Of a DNA stretch of 64,000 bases, positions 46,507 through 57,124 are shown piece after piece. The stretch is from Pseudoalteromonas shioyasakiensis. Lineage in GTDB: Bacteria; Pseudomonadota; Gammaproteobacteria; Enterobacterales; Alteromonadaceae. The position numbers were made by a program, and so were the translations under genes. Each line of letters begins with the position of its first letter. Position 1 is the stretch's first letter. The stretch is taken from positions 889,501 to 953,500 of the forward strand of contig CP058414.1 in NCBI GenBank assembly GCA_013391845.1, in the 5' to 3' direction. The notes beneath the pieces were generated by a model, which did no database searches, had not been told where the DNA came from, and saw only the letters and a list, made by a program, of their open reading frames with translations.

Positions 46507-48687
46507 ATGAGCGCATTAAAAGCCGAGCGAGGCCTGTTTTCTTACCCTAAGTATTGGGCTGAATGCTATGGCACGGCGCCATTCTTACCGACCACTCGTG
46601 CAGAAATGGACGCGTTAGGCTGGGATAGCTGTGACGTGATCATTGTCAGTGGTGATGCATATGTTGATCACCCAAGTTTCGGTATGGCTGTGATTGGCCG
46701 CATGCTTGAATCGCAGGGTTTTCGCGTTGGTATTATTGCGCAGCCTGACTGGAACTCGAAAGATGCCTTTATGGCGTTAGGCAAGCCTAACTTATTCTTT
46801 GGTGTTACGGCGGGTAATATGGACTCGATGATCAACCGTTATACCGCTGAAAAGCGTATGCGTCATGATGATGCATACACGCCAGGTAACATAGGTGGTA
46901 AACGCCCTGACCGTGCGGTGGTTGTATATAGCCAACGTTGTCGCGAAGCTTATAAAGATGTGCCGCTGATCATCGGTGGTATTGAGGCGAGTTTACGTCG
47001 TATTGCTCATTATGATTACTGGCAAGAAAAAGTACGCCGAAGTGTTCTGTTTGATGCCAAAGCCGACATTTTAATTTACGGTAATGCTGAGCGTCCACTT
47101 GTTGAAGTGGCTCACCGTATTGCCGCAGGTGAGTCGGTCGAGACAATTCAAGATATACGTGGTACCGCGGTAATTCGTAAGGAACCATTGCCGGGTTGGC
47201 GTGGTAGTGACTCTACAGCTATCGATAAAATCGGTAAGATTGATCCAATTCCAAACCCGTATGGCGCAGATGATGTAGGTTGTAGTAAATCCGAGTTTAA
47301 AAAAGCGGGTATTGATCTAAGTGCTGAAGCAGCCAAACCAATAACTGTTCAGCCTGCACGTCCTAAACCATGGGAAAAGACCTACGTTAAACTGCCAGCG
47401 TTTGAGCAAGTGAGTGTGAATAAGCCGCTTTATGCCCATGCGTCGCGTATTTTGCACCAAGAAACAAATCCAGGCTGTGCACGTGCGTTATTTCAACGTC
47501 ATGGCGACCGTTCTATTTGGGTAAATCCGCCAGCATTTCCACTAGAAACAGAAGAAATGGATGGTGTATTTGGTTTGCCATACCAACGTATTCCGCACCC
47601 AAGTTATGGTGATGACAAAATCCCTGCGTATGAAATGATTAAAACCTCAGTGAACATTATGCGTGGCTGCTTTGGTGGTTGTTCTTTCTGTTCGATCACA
47701 GAGCACGAAGGGCGTATTATTCAAAGCCGTTCAGAGCAATCAATTATTGATGAAATTGAACAAATTCGTGACAAGGTACCGGGCTTTACAGGGGTTATTT
47801 CTGACTTAGGTGGACCGACTGCGAATATGTATAAGTTGCGCTGTAAGAGTAAAAAAGCAGAGAGTACTTGCCGTCGTTTATCATGCGTTTATCCTGATAT
47901 TTGTAAGCATATGGACACGGATCACACGCCAACCATTGAGCTTTATAAAAAAGCCCGAGATGTGAAGGGTGTGAAGAAAATCTTAATTGCTTCAGGCGTA
48001 CGCTATGACTTAGCAGTTGAAGATCCACGCTATGTAAAAGAGCTGGTTACCCATCACGTAGGCGGGTATTTAAAAATTGCCCCTGAGCATACCGAAGATG
48101 GCCCATTATCTAAGATGATGAAGCCGGGTATGGGTGCTTATGATAAGTTTAAAGAGCTATTTGATAAATACTCAAAAGAAGCAGGTAAAAAGCAGTATCT
48201 GATCCCGTACTTTATTTCTGCTCACCCAGGAACTAAAGATGAAGACATGGTTAATATGGCGCTTTGGTTAAAGAGTAATGACTTTAAGCTTGATCAAGTA
48301 CAAAACTTTTATCCGTCGCCAATGGCCAACGCAACGACGATTTATCATACTGAGATGAACTCGTTACGCAATATTAAAAATAACACTGAGCAAGTGCCTG
48401 TACCAAAAGGCGCCCGCCAGCGTCGTTTACACAAAGCGATTTTACGTTACCATGATCCTGCTGGTTGGCCGATGATCCGTGAAGCGCTAAGAAAAATGGG
48501 CAAAGCGAATCTAATCGGTAAGGGGCCAAACTGTTTGGTACCGGAAGAAGGTCGCAACGAGAAAGCAGCTAAAGGGAAGGGCGGTAAAGGCCGCGCGGCA
48601 CTGACTCGTCATACCGGTTTTAGCCAGTTTAAAAAGGGCAATACTAAACCAAGAGTTGGTAAAAATAAGCAGCGTGCAAGTAAATAG
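46507..48687 (+). CDS. ygiQ: YgiQ family radical SAM protein
   Basis: A 726-residue protein (E. coli YgiQ has 739). N-terminal DUF3362-type/cobalamin-like region, central radical SAM domain with [18 protein letters not shown] (CxxxCxxC), a basic Gly/Lys-rich tail ([10 protein letters not shown]...GKNKQRASK). The function is not established. The start at 46507 follows the MITE by 30 bases. No strong binding site is visible (GCAGAG). Confidence 0.92.
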   Translation: MSALKAERGLFSYPKYWAECYGTAPFLPTTRAEMDALGWDSCDVIIVSGDAYVDHPSFGMAVIGRMLESQGFRVGIIAQPDWNSKDAFMALGKPNLFFGVTAGNMDSMINRYTAEKRMRHDDAYTPGNIGGKRPDRAVVVYSQRCREAYKDVPLIIGGIEASLRRIAHYDYWQEKVRRSVLFDAKADILIYGNAERPLVEVAHRIAAGESVETIQDIRGTAVIRKEPLPGWRGSDSTAIDKIGKIDPIPNPYGADDVGCSKSEFKKAGIDLSAEAAKPITVQPARPKPWEKTYVKLPAFEQVSVNKPLYAHASRILHQETNPGCARALFQRHGDRSIWVNPPAFPLETEEMDGVFGLPYQRIPHPSYGDDKIPAYEMIKTSVNIMRGCFGGCSFCSITEHEGRIIQSRSEQSIIDEIEQIRDKVPGFTGVISDLGGPTANMYKLRCKSKKAESTCRRLSCVYPDICKHMDTDHTPTIELYKKARDVKGVKKILIASGVRYDLAVEDPRYVKELVTHHVGGYLKIAPEHTEDGPLSKMMKPGMGAYDKFKELFDKYSKEAGKKQYLIPYFISAHPGTKDEDMVNMALWLKSNDFKLDQVQNFYPSPMANATTIYHTEMNSLRNIKNNTEQVPVPKGARQRRLHKAILRYHDPAGWPMIREALRKMGKANLIGKGPNCLVPEEGRNEKAAKGKGGKGRAALTRHTGFSQFKKGNTKPRVGKNKQRASK

Positions 48688-48695
48688 AAATAAAT

Positions 48696-48717
48696 ACGGC
48701 CCTTAAAGGGCCGTTTT
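48696..48717. terminator. Terminator between ygiQ and mgtE
   Basis: ACGGCCC and GGGCCGT pair around TTAAA, followed by TTTT on the plus strand. It lies between convergent genes. Confidence 0.75.
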
Positions 48718-48721
48718 CAGA

Positions 48722-50080
48722 TTAGATTAATAACCACGTTGCAGTACCTAAGAAGGCAAAGATACCGACAATATCGGTAACGGTTGTTAGTACCACACTG
48801 CCAGCGAGGGCAGGGTCAATTTTCATTTTCTTGAGAATTAATGGAATGCTTGCACCCGCAATACCTGCAGCAACCAGGTTCATAAACATTGCAAAGGCTA
48901 ATACTGCACCGAGCTTAAAGTCCCATTGCCATAGGGCAACAACACCGGCAATTAATATCGACCAAATAACGCCATTCAGTGCGCCAATCGCTAATTCCTT
49001 GAGTAATAAGAAGCGTTGGTTAGTTTGATTAATATGGCCAACGGCTATACCACGAATAACCAGTGTTAAAGTTTGACTGCCTGCAACGCCACCCATTGAA
49101 GGTACGATACCATTGAGTACTGCCAAAATAGGCAAAATTGCTAAGGTATTTTCAAAAAAGCTTGCCACAATTGCCGCTAGCAATGCGGTTAATAAGTTAA
49201 CTCCAAGCCAAATAGAGCGACGTTGCGAACTTTTTAGCACTGGCGCAAAGGTATCTTCTTCGTCATCAAGACCAGCGAGGCTTAGCATGCTATGTTCAGC
49301 ATCTTCGCGGATTACGTCAACGATATCATCGATGGTAATACGACCTAGCAAGTGTGCGTTGTCATCAACAACCGGGGCTGAAATCCAGTTATGACGTTCG
49401 AAAAGTTGTGCTACATCACTTTCATCCATTGAAATAAGTATAGACTCACAATCTTCATCCATTAAATCGCGAACAATTTTATCAGATGGGCTTGTCAGCA
49501 GTGTAGTTAACGAAAGTGCTCCTAGGAAGCAGTTATGCTTATCAACAACGTATAAGTCATCAGTACCTTCTGGTAGCTCACCTCGTAGGCGTAAATAGCG
49601 TAGCACTACATCTAAAGTAACATCTGGGCGAATTGTTACTGTATCGCTGTTCATCAAGGCACCGGCAGAGCGCTCTTGATAAGAAAGTGCCTGAGTAGCC
49701 CTTTCTCTATCTTGCGAGTCCATTGCACTAACTACGTCTTGATATACGGTATCAGGAAGGCTACGTAAAACCTCACCTAAGTCATCGTCGTCCATGTCCT
49801 CGGTGGCGGCAGCAATGTGCTCAGGTTCCATCTGCGCAATAATACCAAGACGTACATCTTCAGACAGTTCTTCTAGAACATCACCACGCACATCTGGATC
49901 AACCAGCTGCCAAAGCATACGACGAATTTTATGGGGAGAAGACTCAAGTAAAAGGGCTGTATCACAAGGCGCCGTTTTGGCTAACATACCGCGCACTTGA
50001 ACAAATTGACCACTATTGAGTGACTTGGTCACTTGTTTGAGTTGTTGTAGTGGGTAATCTTGTTCAAAGGCTTCTGGCAT
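48722..50080 (-). CDS. mgtE: Magnesium transporter MgtE
   Basis: A 452-residue protein: an N domain (about 1-130), two CBS domains (about 135-255; ISAPVVDDNAHLLGRITIDDIVDVI) and five membrane helices (about 285-450) with the pore segment GIVPSMGGVAGSQTLTLVIRGIAVG. It is a Mg2+-gated channel. ATG at 50080 follows AAGGAC by four bases; the longer frame from 50131 is not used. It is downstream of ptsO in the same direction, but a 210-base gap separates them. Confidence 0.93.
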   Translation of the reverse strand: MPEAFEQDYPLQQLKQVTKSLNSGQFVQVRGMLAKTAPCDTALLLESSPHKIRRMLWQLVDPDVRGDVLEELSEDVRLGIIAQMEPEHIAAATEDMDDDDLGEVLRSLPDTVYQDVVSAMDSQDRERATQALSYQERSAGALMNSDTVTIRPDVTLDVVLRYLRLRGELPEGTDDLYVVDKHNCFLGALSLTTLLTSPSDKIVRDLMDEDCESILISMDESDVAQLFERHNWISAPVVDDNAHLLGRITIDDIVDVIREDAEHSMLSLAGLDDEEDTFAPVLKSSQRRSIWLGVNLLTALLAAIVASFFENTLAILPILAVLNGIVPSMGGVAGSQTLTLVIRGIAVGHINQTNQRFLLLKELAIGALNGVIWSILIAGVVALWQWDFKLGAVLAFAMFMNLVAAGIAGASIPLILKKMKIDPALAGSVVLTTVTDIVGIFAFLGTATWLLI

Positions 50081-50291
50081 TGGCGTCCTTACAACTGAAA
50101 AAAGTTTATATAGGCTGAGCAAATACAGCATAGTTGCTTTGTGGTGTATTTGCAGAGATATCGTCGCACTGTGATAAATTTATTAAGAGTTTTGCAACTT
50201 AGAAAAGCGAGCGATATAAAAGTAGGATATTTAAAGGGAATTTCAAATATCCTAATTAAGTTTACCGTAAATCTTGAAGGCTTAGCAAATG

Positions 50292-50564
50292 CTATTCTTG
50301 CTCGTGAAAGCGCTGTGCGATTAATTCACCGATTGCAGTTAATGCTGCATCAGCATCAGGGCCTTCACAAACGACTCTAACTTCTTTACCTTGACTGCTT
50401 TCAAGTAGCATTAACGCCAATACGCTGTCACCTTCAGCTTCTTTATCGTCTTGATAAAGCGTAATTTTAGCATCAAATTGTAGTGCTAATTGGGCTAAAA
50501 CAGTGGCTGCGCGAGCATGTAAGCCGAGTTTGTTTTGAATTAAAAAGGTATCTTCAGCGCGCAT
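50292..50564 (-). CDS. ptsO: Phosphocarrier protein NPr (PtsO)
   Basis: A 90-residue HPr-fold protein. The active-site His16 is in KLGLHARAAT. It passes phosphate from EI(Ntr) to EIIA(Ntr) (ptsN, two genes upstream). It follows rapZ by 15 bases, the end of the rpoN operon as in E. coli. Confidence 0.93.
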   Translation of the reverse strand: MRAEDTFLIQNKLGLHARAATVLAQLALQFDAKITLYQDDKEAEGDSVLALMLLESSQGKEVRVVCEGPDADAALTAIGELIAQRFHEQE

Positions 50565-50579
50565 TATAATAGTGCCTAA

Positions 50580-51425
50580 TTAAATGTCTTGTTCACGGTG
50601 GCGAATTTTTACATTGTCATGGCTTTTAGCAAAACTCTCACCAATTGTTTGCGCTAAGTAAACAGAGCGATGTTGGCCACCAGTACAACCAATGGCAATG
50701 GTAAGGTAACTTCGGTTGTTACGCTCTAAATGTGGTAGCCATGTTTGCACAAATGTTTGAATTTGCCATGTGAACTTTTGCACTATGCTGTGGCTAGCTA
50801 AATAATCTTTTACTGGTTGATCTAGACCCGTTAGCGGCTTCAAATCAGGTTCCCAGTGTGGGTTAGGTAAAAAACGTGCATCAAATACGTAATCAGCTTC
50901 TTTTGGAATACCGTGTTTAAAGCCGAAAGACATAAAAGTGATAATCAGTTTTTTATCCTTTTTACCCAAAATCTTTTCGCGAATTGATTCTGCTAACTGA
51001 TGAACACTGAGATCTGTGGTATCAATCATAAAATCAGCACGAGTGATCAACACATCGAGTAAGACTTTTTCTTGTTTAATAGCCAGATCAAGTGGCAAAG
51101 AATCAATGGATAATGGGTGTAAACGACGAGTCTCTGAAAAGCGTTTTATCAGGGTTTGGTCATCACTGTCTAAGTAAAAAAGTGTTGGATTTGCGAAACC
51201 AGGAAGGTACTCAAGAATATCATTAAATTCTTGCTGCTCTTTTGGAAGGTTACGCACATCAATACTGACCGCTATTTTATCGTAGTTATCTGATACGCTA
51301 CGCACGAGCGAAGGCAGTAAATTGACTGGAATATTATCAACGCAATAATAACCTAAGTCTTCAAGTACTCGTAAAGCGACCGATTTACCTGAGCCTGAGC
51401 GACCGCTGATAATGATTAATTCCAT
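50580..51425 (-). CDS. rapZ: RNase adapter protein RapZ
   Basis: A 281-residue protein with Walker A GRSGSGKS (8-15) and the RapZ C-terminal domain (FKHGIPKEADYVFDARFLPNPHW; AIGCTGGQHRSVYLAQ). In E. coli it binds glucosamine-6-phosphate and guides RNase E to the sRNA GlmZ. It starts on the base after ptsN ends. Confidence 0.94.
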   Translation of the reverse strand: MELIIISGRSGSGKSVALRVLEDLGYYCVDNIPVNLLPSLVRSVSDNYDKIAVSIDVRNLPKEQQEFNDILEYLPGFANPTLFYLDSDDQTLIKRFSETRRLHPLSIDSLPLDLAIKQEKVLLDVLITRADFMIDTTDLSVHQLAESIREKILGKKDKKLIITFMSFGFKHGIPKEADYVFDARFLPNPHWEPDLKPLTGLDQPVKDYLASHSIVQKFTWQIQTFVQTWLPHLERNNRSYLTIAIGCTGGQHRSVYLAQTIGESFAKSHDNVKIRHREQDI

Positions 51426-51878
51426 TTATGCCTCTGCTGATATAACCTGAAACAGTTGCTGATCGGTAGTAGCACTACGCAGCTGTTTACAAAACTCTTT
51501 ATCTTTAAGTCTATCAGCAATTGTTGATAAGGTCTTTAGATGAAGCTGAGAGTCACCATCTGGTACGATGAGTGCTACGAAAATGTCAACAGGGCGATTA
51601 TCAATTGCATCAAAATTGATTGGGGATTCACTCACTATGACAAACGCCTGAGGTTCATCGGCGCCACTCATTCGGCCATGTGGAATAGCAATACCTCGGC
51701 CAATACCAGTGCTACCTAGCTTCTCTCGGTTGAGTAAAGCATTTAGGATATCTTGTTGAGATAAATGAGGAAGCTGCTGGTGAGCCAGTTCGCTGATATA
51801 TTCAAGAATTCTTTTTTTGCTATTAAAAAGGACCGCAGCTTTGCTGCAGTCCTGATTAGTAAGTGAACTTAGTTTCAT
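51426..51878 (-). CDS. ptsN: PTS IIA-like nitrogen regulatory protein EIIA(Ntr)
   Basis: A 150-residue EIIA domain. The phospho-acceptor His67 is in GIGRGIAIPHGRM. It is the output of the nitrogen PTS, regulating potassium uptake and other targets in enterobacteria. Lies between hpf and rapZ. Confidence 0.94.
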   Translation of the reverse strand: MKLSSLTNQDCSKAAVLFNSKKRILEYISELAHQQLPHLSQQDILNALLNREKLGSTGIGRGIAIPHGRMSGADEPQAFVIVSESPINFDAIDNRPVDIFVALIVPDGDSQLHLKTLSTIADRLKDKEFCKQLRSATTDQQLFQVISAEA

Positions 51879-51881
51879 AAT

Positions 51882-52169
51882 TTAATGTCGAGCTAATTTC
51901 TCTTTGTGTTTAATGACTTGGCGATCAAGCTTATCGATCAACGAGTCAATGGCTGCGTACATATCTTGATGTTCTGTAGAAGCGAACAATTCGCCTCCGT
52001 TTACATGTAAAGTTGCTTCTGCTTTTTGGCTTAATTTTTCTACATCTAGAATGACATGAACATTATTAATATGGTCAAAATGCCTTTCTAGTTTCGCAAA
52101 CTTGTTGTTTACATAGTCTCTTAATGAATCAGTGATTTCTACATGACGACCAGTTAAATTTAGTTGCAT
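51882..52169 (-). CDS. hpf: Ribosome hibernation promoting factor
   Basis: A 95-residue short-form HPF. The fold begins MQLNLTGRHVEITDSLRDYV and includes AEATLHVNGGELFASTEHQDMYAAIDSL. The short form works with RMF to make 100S ribosomes. Start at 52169; two extra residues from 52175 are possible. It sits directly after rpoN. Confidence 0.93.
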   Translation of the reverse strand: MQLNLTGRHVEITDSLRDYVNNKFAKLERHFDHINNVHVILDVEKLSQKAEATLHVNGGELFASTEHQDMYAAIDSLIDKLDRQVIKHKEKLARH

Positions 52170-52196
52170 AAGCATTTTTCCTTCTATGTAAAACGT

Positions 52197-53693
52197 CTAA
52201 ATCAAACTCTTACGCTGATTAGACGGAGGTATTGCTAGAGACTCACGATATTTTGCAATTGTACGTCTAGCTACTTTAATTCCTTGCTCAGCCAATATAT
52301 CTGCAATTTTGCTATCACTCAATGGTTTAGCCGAGTTTTCTGCAGCGACTAACTTCTTGATTAAAGCGCGTATTGCTGTTGAAGAACACTCACCACCATT
52401 TTCAGTGCTGACATGGCTTGAGAAGAAATATTTCAACTCAAAAATACCCCTAGGGGTATGCATATATTTTTGCGTTGTTACTCGTGAAATCGTCGATTCA
52501 TGCATTTCGACCATTTCAGCAACATCATTTAGCACCATCGGCTTCATTGCTTCTGGGCCATGCTCAAAGAAAGCTTGTTGTTGTTGAACGATACAGTTGG
52601 TCACTTTTAATAGTGTATCGTTACGGCTTTCTAAGCTCTTAATAAACCACTTTGCTTCTTGTAAGTGAGAGCGAATAAATTGGCTGTCGCTACTTGATTT
52701 AACAGAGCGAGACATAGCCGCATATTGGCTGTTCACTCTAATCTTTGGCATACTATCTGGGTTTAACTCAACCACCCAGCGACCTTTTACTTTTTTCACT
52801 GATACATCAGGTATGACGTACTCAGACTCTTCGCGTACTATGCTATCCGCAGGCTTAGGGTTTAAGCTGTGAATTAGCGTCATTACTTCTTTAAGCTCAT
52901 TTTCTTTAAGCTTAGTCTTTTTCATCAAAGTTCGATAGTCGCGACTCGCTAATAATTCGATATGCTCAGATAAAACCATTTTAGTTTCAGCTAAATATGG
53001 CGTGTTTGCATCGAATTGGCGAAGTTGAATACACAGGCATTCCTGTAAACTACGCGCCCCAATACCGACAGGATCAAACAATTGAATTCTCTTTAGGACC
53101 GCTTCGACTTCATCAAGTTCGATTTCTTCTTCATCACTATTTTGATTAAAGCTCTCGACGATATCTTCACAGCTTACCGTTAAAATACCAGAGTCATCGA
53201 TAGCCTCAACAATTGCCACAGCAATCGCTTCATCAGTCGGACTAAAGGGAGTTAGCTGTAATTGCCACATAAGGTATTCGTGAAGGGTTTCGGTCGATGC
53301 ACCTTGATAAATAGATTCATCTTCTGGCATTGGCCCTGATGATGTTGATGGAGCGGCACTCATGTACTCATCCCATGTAACATCCATGGCTAAATCGTCA
53401 CTTACAGTGTCTTTATTTAGAGCATCACTGCTTTCTTGTTCATATTCGCTAGGTGCTTCGTCTGCAGAAGCGCTGACTTGCACATCGTCAGATTCAGCTT
53501 TTTGCTCATTTTTGCCGATGCTTTCTTCGTTGTAATCCGCTTCTTCCACTTCAAGTAAAGGGTTACTATCTAGCGCCTCTTGAATTTCTTGTTGGAGATC
53601 CAATGTACTGAGCTGCAACAAACGAATAGCTTGTTGCAGTTGTGGAGTCATTGTAAGTTGCTGGCCCATGCGCAGCTGTAATGATTGCCTCAT
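52197..53693 (-). CDS. rpoN: RNA polymerase sigma-54 factor
   Basis: A 498-residue sigma factor. Gln-rich region I ([20 protein letters not shown], residues 6-25), an acidic region II, the core-binding region, the helix-turn-helix near 385-405 ([14 protein letters not shown]) and the RpoN box [10 protein letters not shown] near the C-terminus are all there. It recognises -24/-12 promoters, possibly including that of psp in this window. Confidence 0.97.
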   Translation of the reverse strand: MRQSLQLRMGQQLTMTPQLQQAIRLLQLSTLDLQQEIQEALDSNPLLEVEEADYNEESIGKNEQKAESDDVQVSASADEAPSEYEQESSDALNKDTVSDDLAMDVTWDEYMSAAPSTSSGPMPEDESIYQGASTETLHEYLMWQLQLTPFSPTDEAIAVAIVEAIDDSGILTVSCEDIVESFNQNSDEEEIELDEVEAVLKRIQLFDPVGIGARSLQECLCIQLRQFDANTPYLAETKMVLSEHIELLASRDYRTLMKKTKLKENELKEVMTLIHSLNPKPADSIVREESEYVIPDVSVKKVKGRWVVELNPDSMPKIRVNSQYAAMSRSVKSSSDSQFIRSHLQEAKWFIKSLESRNDTLLKVTNCIVQQQQAFFEHGPEAMKPMVLNDVAEMVEMHESTISRVTTQKYMHTPRGIFELKYFFSSHVSTENGGECSSTAIRALIKKLVAAENSAKPLSDSKIADILAEQGIKVARRTIAKYRESLAIPPSNQRKSLI

Positions 53694-53810
53694 GTATCCC
53701 TAACAATCCTTTTTTTAAGTTATCGATAACTGTGCAAAGACAGTTAAGTTATTATCGATTTATTGTCATTGTTATAAGTCTAGCAGATGCTCTAGTCGGT
53801 GGCGTAATGG

Positions 53811-54536
53811 TTACAGCCTAAATTGCTCGCCTAGATAAACATCGCGTACAGTTTGGTCAGCTAATACGTGCTCAGGTGTGCCTGATGCAATTAGCTCCCC
53901 ATGAGAAACAATGTAGGCTTTTTCACAAACATCAAGGGTTTCTCGAACATTATGGTCAGTAATTAGTACACCAATACCACGATTTTTTAGGTGCTCAATA
54001 ATTTTCTTTATATCTAACACTGAAATTGGATCAACACCAGCAAAAGGCTCATCTAAAAGGATAAATTTAGGATTAGCGGCTAATGCGCGAGCAATTTCAA
54101 CGCGGCGACGTTCACCACCAGATAGCGCCATACCTTGACTATCACGGATGTGTTGGATGCTAAATTCATCTAATAAGCTATTTAGAGTTTCTTCCCGCGT
54201 GGTTTTATTTAAATCTTTACGAGTCTCTAAAATAGCCATCAAGTTTTGGTAAACTGTTAACTTTCGAAAAATCGAAGATTCTTGCGGTAGATAACCAATA
54301 CCCAACCTCGCACGGCTGTGCATTGGCAAAAGGGTAATATCGTTATCATCGATGCTAATTTTACCTTTGTCGCTCGGAACTAGGCCTACAATCATGTAAA
54401 AAGTCGTGGTTTTACCAGCACCATTTGGGCCAAGCAAGCCAACAATACTGCCAGCTTCAACTTCCAGACCGACATTTTTAACCACTTGGCGGCCTTTGTA
54501 GCTCTTAGCTAAAAGCTCTGCTTTTAATGTGCTCAT
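53811..54536 (-). CDS. lptB: LPS export ABC transporter ATPase LptB
   Basis: A 241-residue ABC protein. Walker [10 protein letters not shown] (residues 35-43), signature [15 protein letters not shown], Walker [13 protein letters not shown]. It powers LptB2FGC extraction of LPS from the inner membrane. It overlaps lptA by four bases. The gap of 117 bases to rpoN may hold the rpoN promoter. Confidence 0.97.
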   Translation of the reverse strand: MSTLKAELLAKSYKGRQVVKNVGLEVEAGSIVGLLGPNGAGKTTTFYMIVGLVPSDKGKISIDDNDITLLPMHSRARLGIGYLPQESSIFRKLTVYQNLMAILETRKDLNKTTREETLNSLLDEFSIQHIRDSQGMALSGGERRRVEIARALAANPKFILLDEPFAGVDPISVLDIKKIIEHLKNRGIGVLITDHNVRETLDVCEKAYIVSHGELIASGTPEHVLADQTVRDVYLGEQFRL

Positions 54537-55054
54537 GGTTGGCCTTTATTGTCTTTTTTATTTTCAACAGGTACTAAAATAGTGTGTACACGATCTGATG
54601 AGTTTTCGTCTTTTTCAGCACTGATAAGCTGCTGAGCCATATCATAGGTAATGCTTTTCGCTGTTACTTTTTGACCAGCTTGGGTAACTTCAGCTTCACC
54701 GTTTAAGGTTAAGAAGCGTTTCGCAACATCATAACGAACTTCTTCAGCACTGGCGCTCATTACGGAACCATCCGTTTGTTTTTCTTCGAAGTAAGCTGGT
54801 TTGCCTGTTGCAATAATTAGCTCTACTGTACCTTCGGTATCACCGCCGTGTGCTTCAAGACGTTCTGCTGTAATACGACGATTACCATGCACGATCTCTA
54901 CGTTACCTTCAAATATGCCAACGCCATCTTTTAGTTTACCAACTTGGCGATCTGAGCTAATGCTAATTTGTGCGCCAGTTTGCTCGGCAGCGGTGCCGGA
55001 AAACGCAATCAATAAGCTTGGGATCAGGAGTAATTTCTTCAGTTTATTGGTCAT
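54533..55054 (-). CDS. lptA: LPS transport periplasmic protein LptA
   Basis: A 173-residue protein with a signal peptide (1-23) and an OstA-type beta-jellyroll ([39 protein letters not shown]). It forms the periplasmic bridge from LptC to LptD. It overlaps lptC by 11 bases. Confidence 0.94.
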   Translation of the reverse strand: MTNKLKKLLLIPSLLIAFSGTAAEQTGAQISISSDRQVGKLKDGVGIFEGNVEIVHGNRRITAERLEAHGGDTEGTVELIIATGKPAYFEEKQTDGSVMSASAEEVRYDVAKRFLTLNGEAEVTQAGQKVTAKSITYDMAQQLISAEKDENSSDRVHTILVPVENKKDNKGQP

Positions 55055-55598
55055 AGTATATGGTTCGTGTATGGTTAGTTAACTCAACAATTTCGGTTTT
55101 TAAATCGGCTTTTAAGCCTTTACCGGTAATCTTTAAATTCGGTCCTGTTAGTGTTACAGGTTGCTTTGAAAACATGGTCATTTTATTAATGTCGACATTA
55201 ATGTTTTCTGCTTTTATATCTTCGATCATACCGTTATGGGTTAAGTTTTTAGCAACTACATCCCCTTCAAAAATCAGCTGATCATTTTCGTATAAAGTGG
55301 CTTCTTTGGCTTTTACTTGCCAAACCTGCTGGTCGCCATAAATAGTAAATACAGGTTGCTCAAAAAAGGTAAACCCTAATTGTTGATACAACTCCATTTT
55401 AGCCGCAGCTACTTTATGACTGATTTTTCCTTGCTCGTCATAAGCAGTTTGCTTTAACGCCACCGCAGTGTAATCAGGCGTTGCAATGATCTCGTCTTCA
55501 CTAGTTATTGTGTCTGCTGATTGATTAAAGTACGGATACCACAACCACACCATGCAACAAACAAAAACAACACTCAGTAAAATACGGGCTATATTCAT
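55044..55598 (-). CDS. lptC: LPS export protein LptC
   Basis: A 184-residue protein with an N-terminal membrane anchor (residues 4-24) and a jellyroll domain that hands LPS to LptA. YTAVALKQTAYDEQGKISHKV and DVDINKMTMFSKQPVTL fit the family. It overlaps kdsC and lptA by a few bases. Confidence 0.92.
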   Translation of the reverse strand: MNIARILLSVVFVCCMVWLWYPYFNQSADTITSEDEIIATPDYTAVALKQTAYDEQGKISHKVAAAKMELYQQLGFTFFEQPVFTIYGDQQVWQVKAKEATLYENDQLIFEGDVVAKNLTHNGMIEDIKAENINVDINKMTMFSKQPVTLTGPNLKITGKGLKADLKTEIVELTNHTRTIYYDQ

Positions 55599-56146
55599 GC
55601 GCTGGTTCCATCGCTAGTTAACGGCTTACCGTTTTCTAACATCAGTAAATCAGTTAATTCACGCACGGCTCCAAAGCCACCTGGTAATAATGTGGTGTAA
55701 TGAGCCAGCTTTTTAATTAGTGGGTGTGCGTCGTTAACAGCAACAGCAAACCCTACTTTTTCCATTACTGGTAAGTCTGGACCATCATCACCAATATAGG
55801 CAATTTGCTCATCAGTTAGCCCCAGTTTATCCTTTAACTCTTGATAAGCAATTAGCTTATCTTCTTGTCCCTGATAAATGTGCTGAACTGTTAGGCTAGT
55901 CATTCGCTGCTGAACTATTTGTGAATGGCGGCCAGTAATGACTGCCACTTCAAAACCACTATTTATGAGCGCTTTAATACCAAAGCCATCTTTTGTATTG
56001 AATGCTTTAAGTTCTTCGCCATCATTGCCTAAATAAATTCGGCCATCAGAAAAAACACCATCAATATCGCAGATTAGCAATTTTACTTTTTGTGCGCGCT
56101 GACTCACATCAGGGCTAAGAGGCTGGTAAAGCTCGGCGAATGTCAT
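55595..56146 (-). CDS. kdsC: 3-deoxy-manno-octulosonate-8-phosphatase
   Basis: A 183-residue C0-type HAD phosphatase. DIDGVFSDG (catalytic Asp pair), TGRHSQIV, and GDDGPDLPVME are the HAD motifs. It makes Kdo from Kdo-8-phosphate. It overlaps lptC by four bases. Confidence 0.95.
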   Translation of the reverse strand: MTFAELYQPLSPDVSQRAQKVKLLICDIDGVFSDGRIYLGNDGEELKAFNTKDGFGIKALINSGFEVAVITGRHSQIVQQRMTSLTVQHIYQGQEDKLIAYQELKDKLGLTDEQIAYIGDDGPDLPVMEKVGFAVAVNDAHPLIKKLAHYTTLLPGGFGAVRELTDLLMLENGKPLTSDGTSA

Positions 56147-56149
56147 TGC

Positions 56150-57121
56150 TTAAAGAACTCCTGCTTTTAATAGGTCTTGCATATTAAGGGCACCAATAGG
56201 CGTATTACTATGATCTACCACAATTAAACCATTGATACGTTTACGTTCCATAATGTTCAATGCCTCAGCTGCAAGCATGTCAGGGCGCGCAGTAGTACAT
56301 GAACGAGTCATCACTTGACTAATAGCAGTACTATGGATATCAATGCGCTGCTCTAAAATACGGCGTAAATCACCATCGGTGAATAATCCGGCTAACTTTT
56401 TGTCTGCACCTATTACCGCAGTCATACCAAGGCCCTTGGCTGACATTTCAATTAACGCATCTTTAATGCTTTGCGTTTCGTTAACGATTGGGGTGGCATC
56501 GCCTGCGTGCATAACATCATCTAATGTTAGTAATAAACGTTTACCTAGACTGCCACCAGGATGCGAAAGTGCAAAATCGTCAGCTGTAAAACCACGCGTT
56601 TCAAGTAACGCAACGGCTATTGCATCGCCCATAACTAATGTTGCTGTTGTACTAGCAGTTGGTGCTAGGCCTAACGGGCATGCTTCTTTACTTACTTTAA
56701 TGCAAACATGGACATCAGATAGCTTTGCCATGGTTGAATCTGGATTGCCTGTTAGTGAAATCATCTTTGCGCCAATGCGCTTAATAACAGGAATTATGCT
56801 TAGTACTTCGCTGGTCTCACCAGAGTTAGAAATACACATCACTACATCATCATGAGTGATCATGCCTAAATCACCGTGGCTTGCTTCACCAGGGTGAACA
56901 AAAAATGCGGGTGTACCAGTACTTGCAAGGGTCGCCGCAATTTTATTACCAACGTGGCCTGACTTGCCCATACCGATAACAATGATACGGCCTGTACACT
57001 GGAACATTAATTGACAAGCCTTATCGAAATCTTGATTTATATATTGCTCAATTTCTTGTAAGGCTTGTGCTTCAATTTCGAGTACGCGCTTACCTTGCGC
57101 GATAAAGCTTTGTTGTGTCAT
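56150..57121 (-). CDS. kdsD: Arabinose-5-phosphate isomerase KdsD
   Basis: A 323-residue protein: SIS domain (about 35-180; GMGKSGHVGNKIAATLASTGTPAFFVHP) and two CBS domains (about 205-320). It isomerises ribulose-5-phosphate to arabinose-5-phosphate, the first step to Kdo. Three bases before kdsC. Confidence 0.95.
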   Translation of the reverse strand: MTQQSFIAQGKRVLEIEAQALQEIEQYINQDFDKACQLMFQCTGRIIVIGMGKSGHVGNKIAATLASTGTPAFFVHPGEASHGDLGMITHDDVVMCISNSGETSEVLSIIPVIKRIGAKMISLTGNPDSTMAKLSDVHVCIKVSKEACPLGLAPTASTTATLVMGDAIAVALLETRGFTADDFALSHPGGSLGKRLLLTLDDVMHAGDATPIVNETQSIKDALIEMSAKGLGMTAVIGADKKLAGLFTDGDLRRILEQRIDIHSTAISQVMTRSCTTARPDMLAAEALNIMERKRINGLIVVDHSNTPIGALNMQDLLKAGVL

Positions 57122-57124
57122 TGA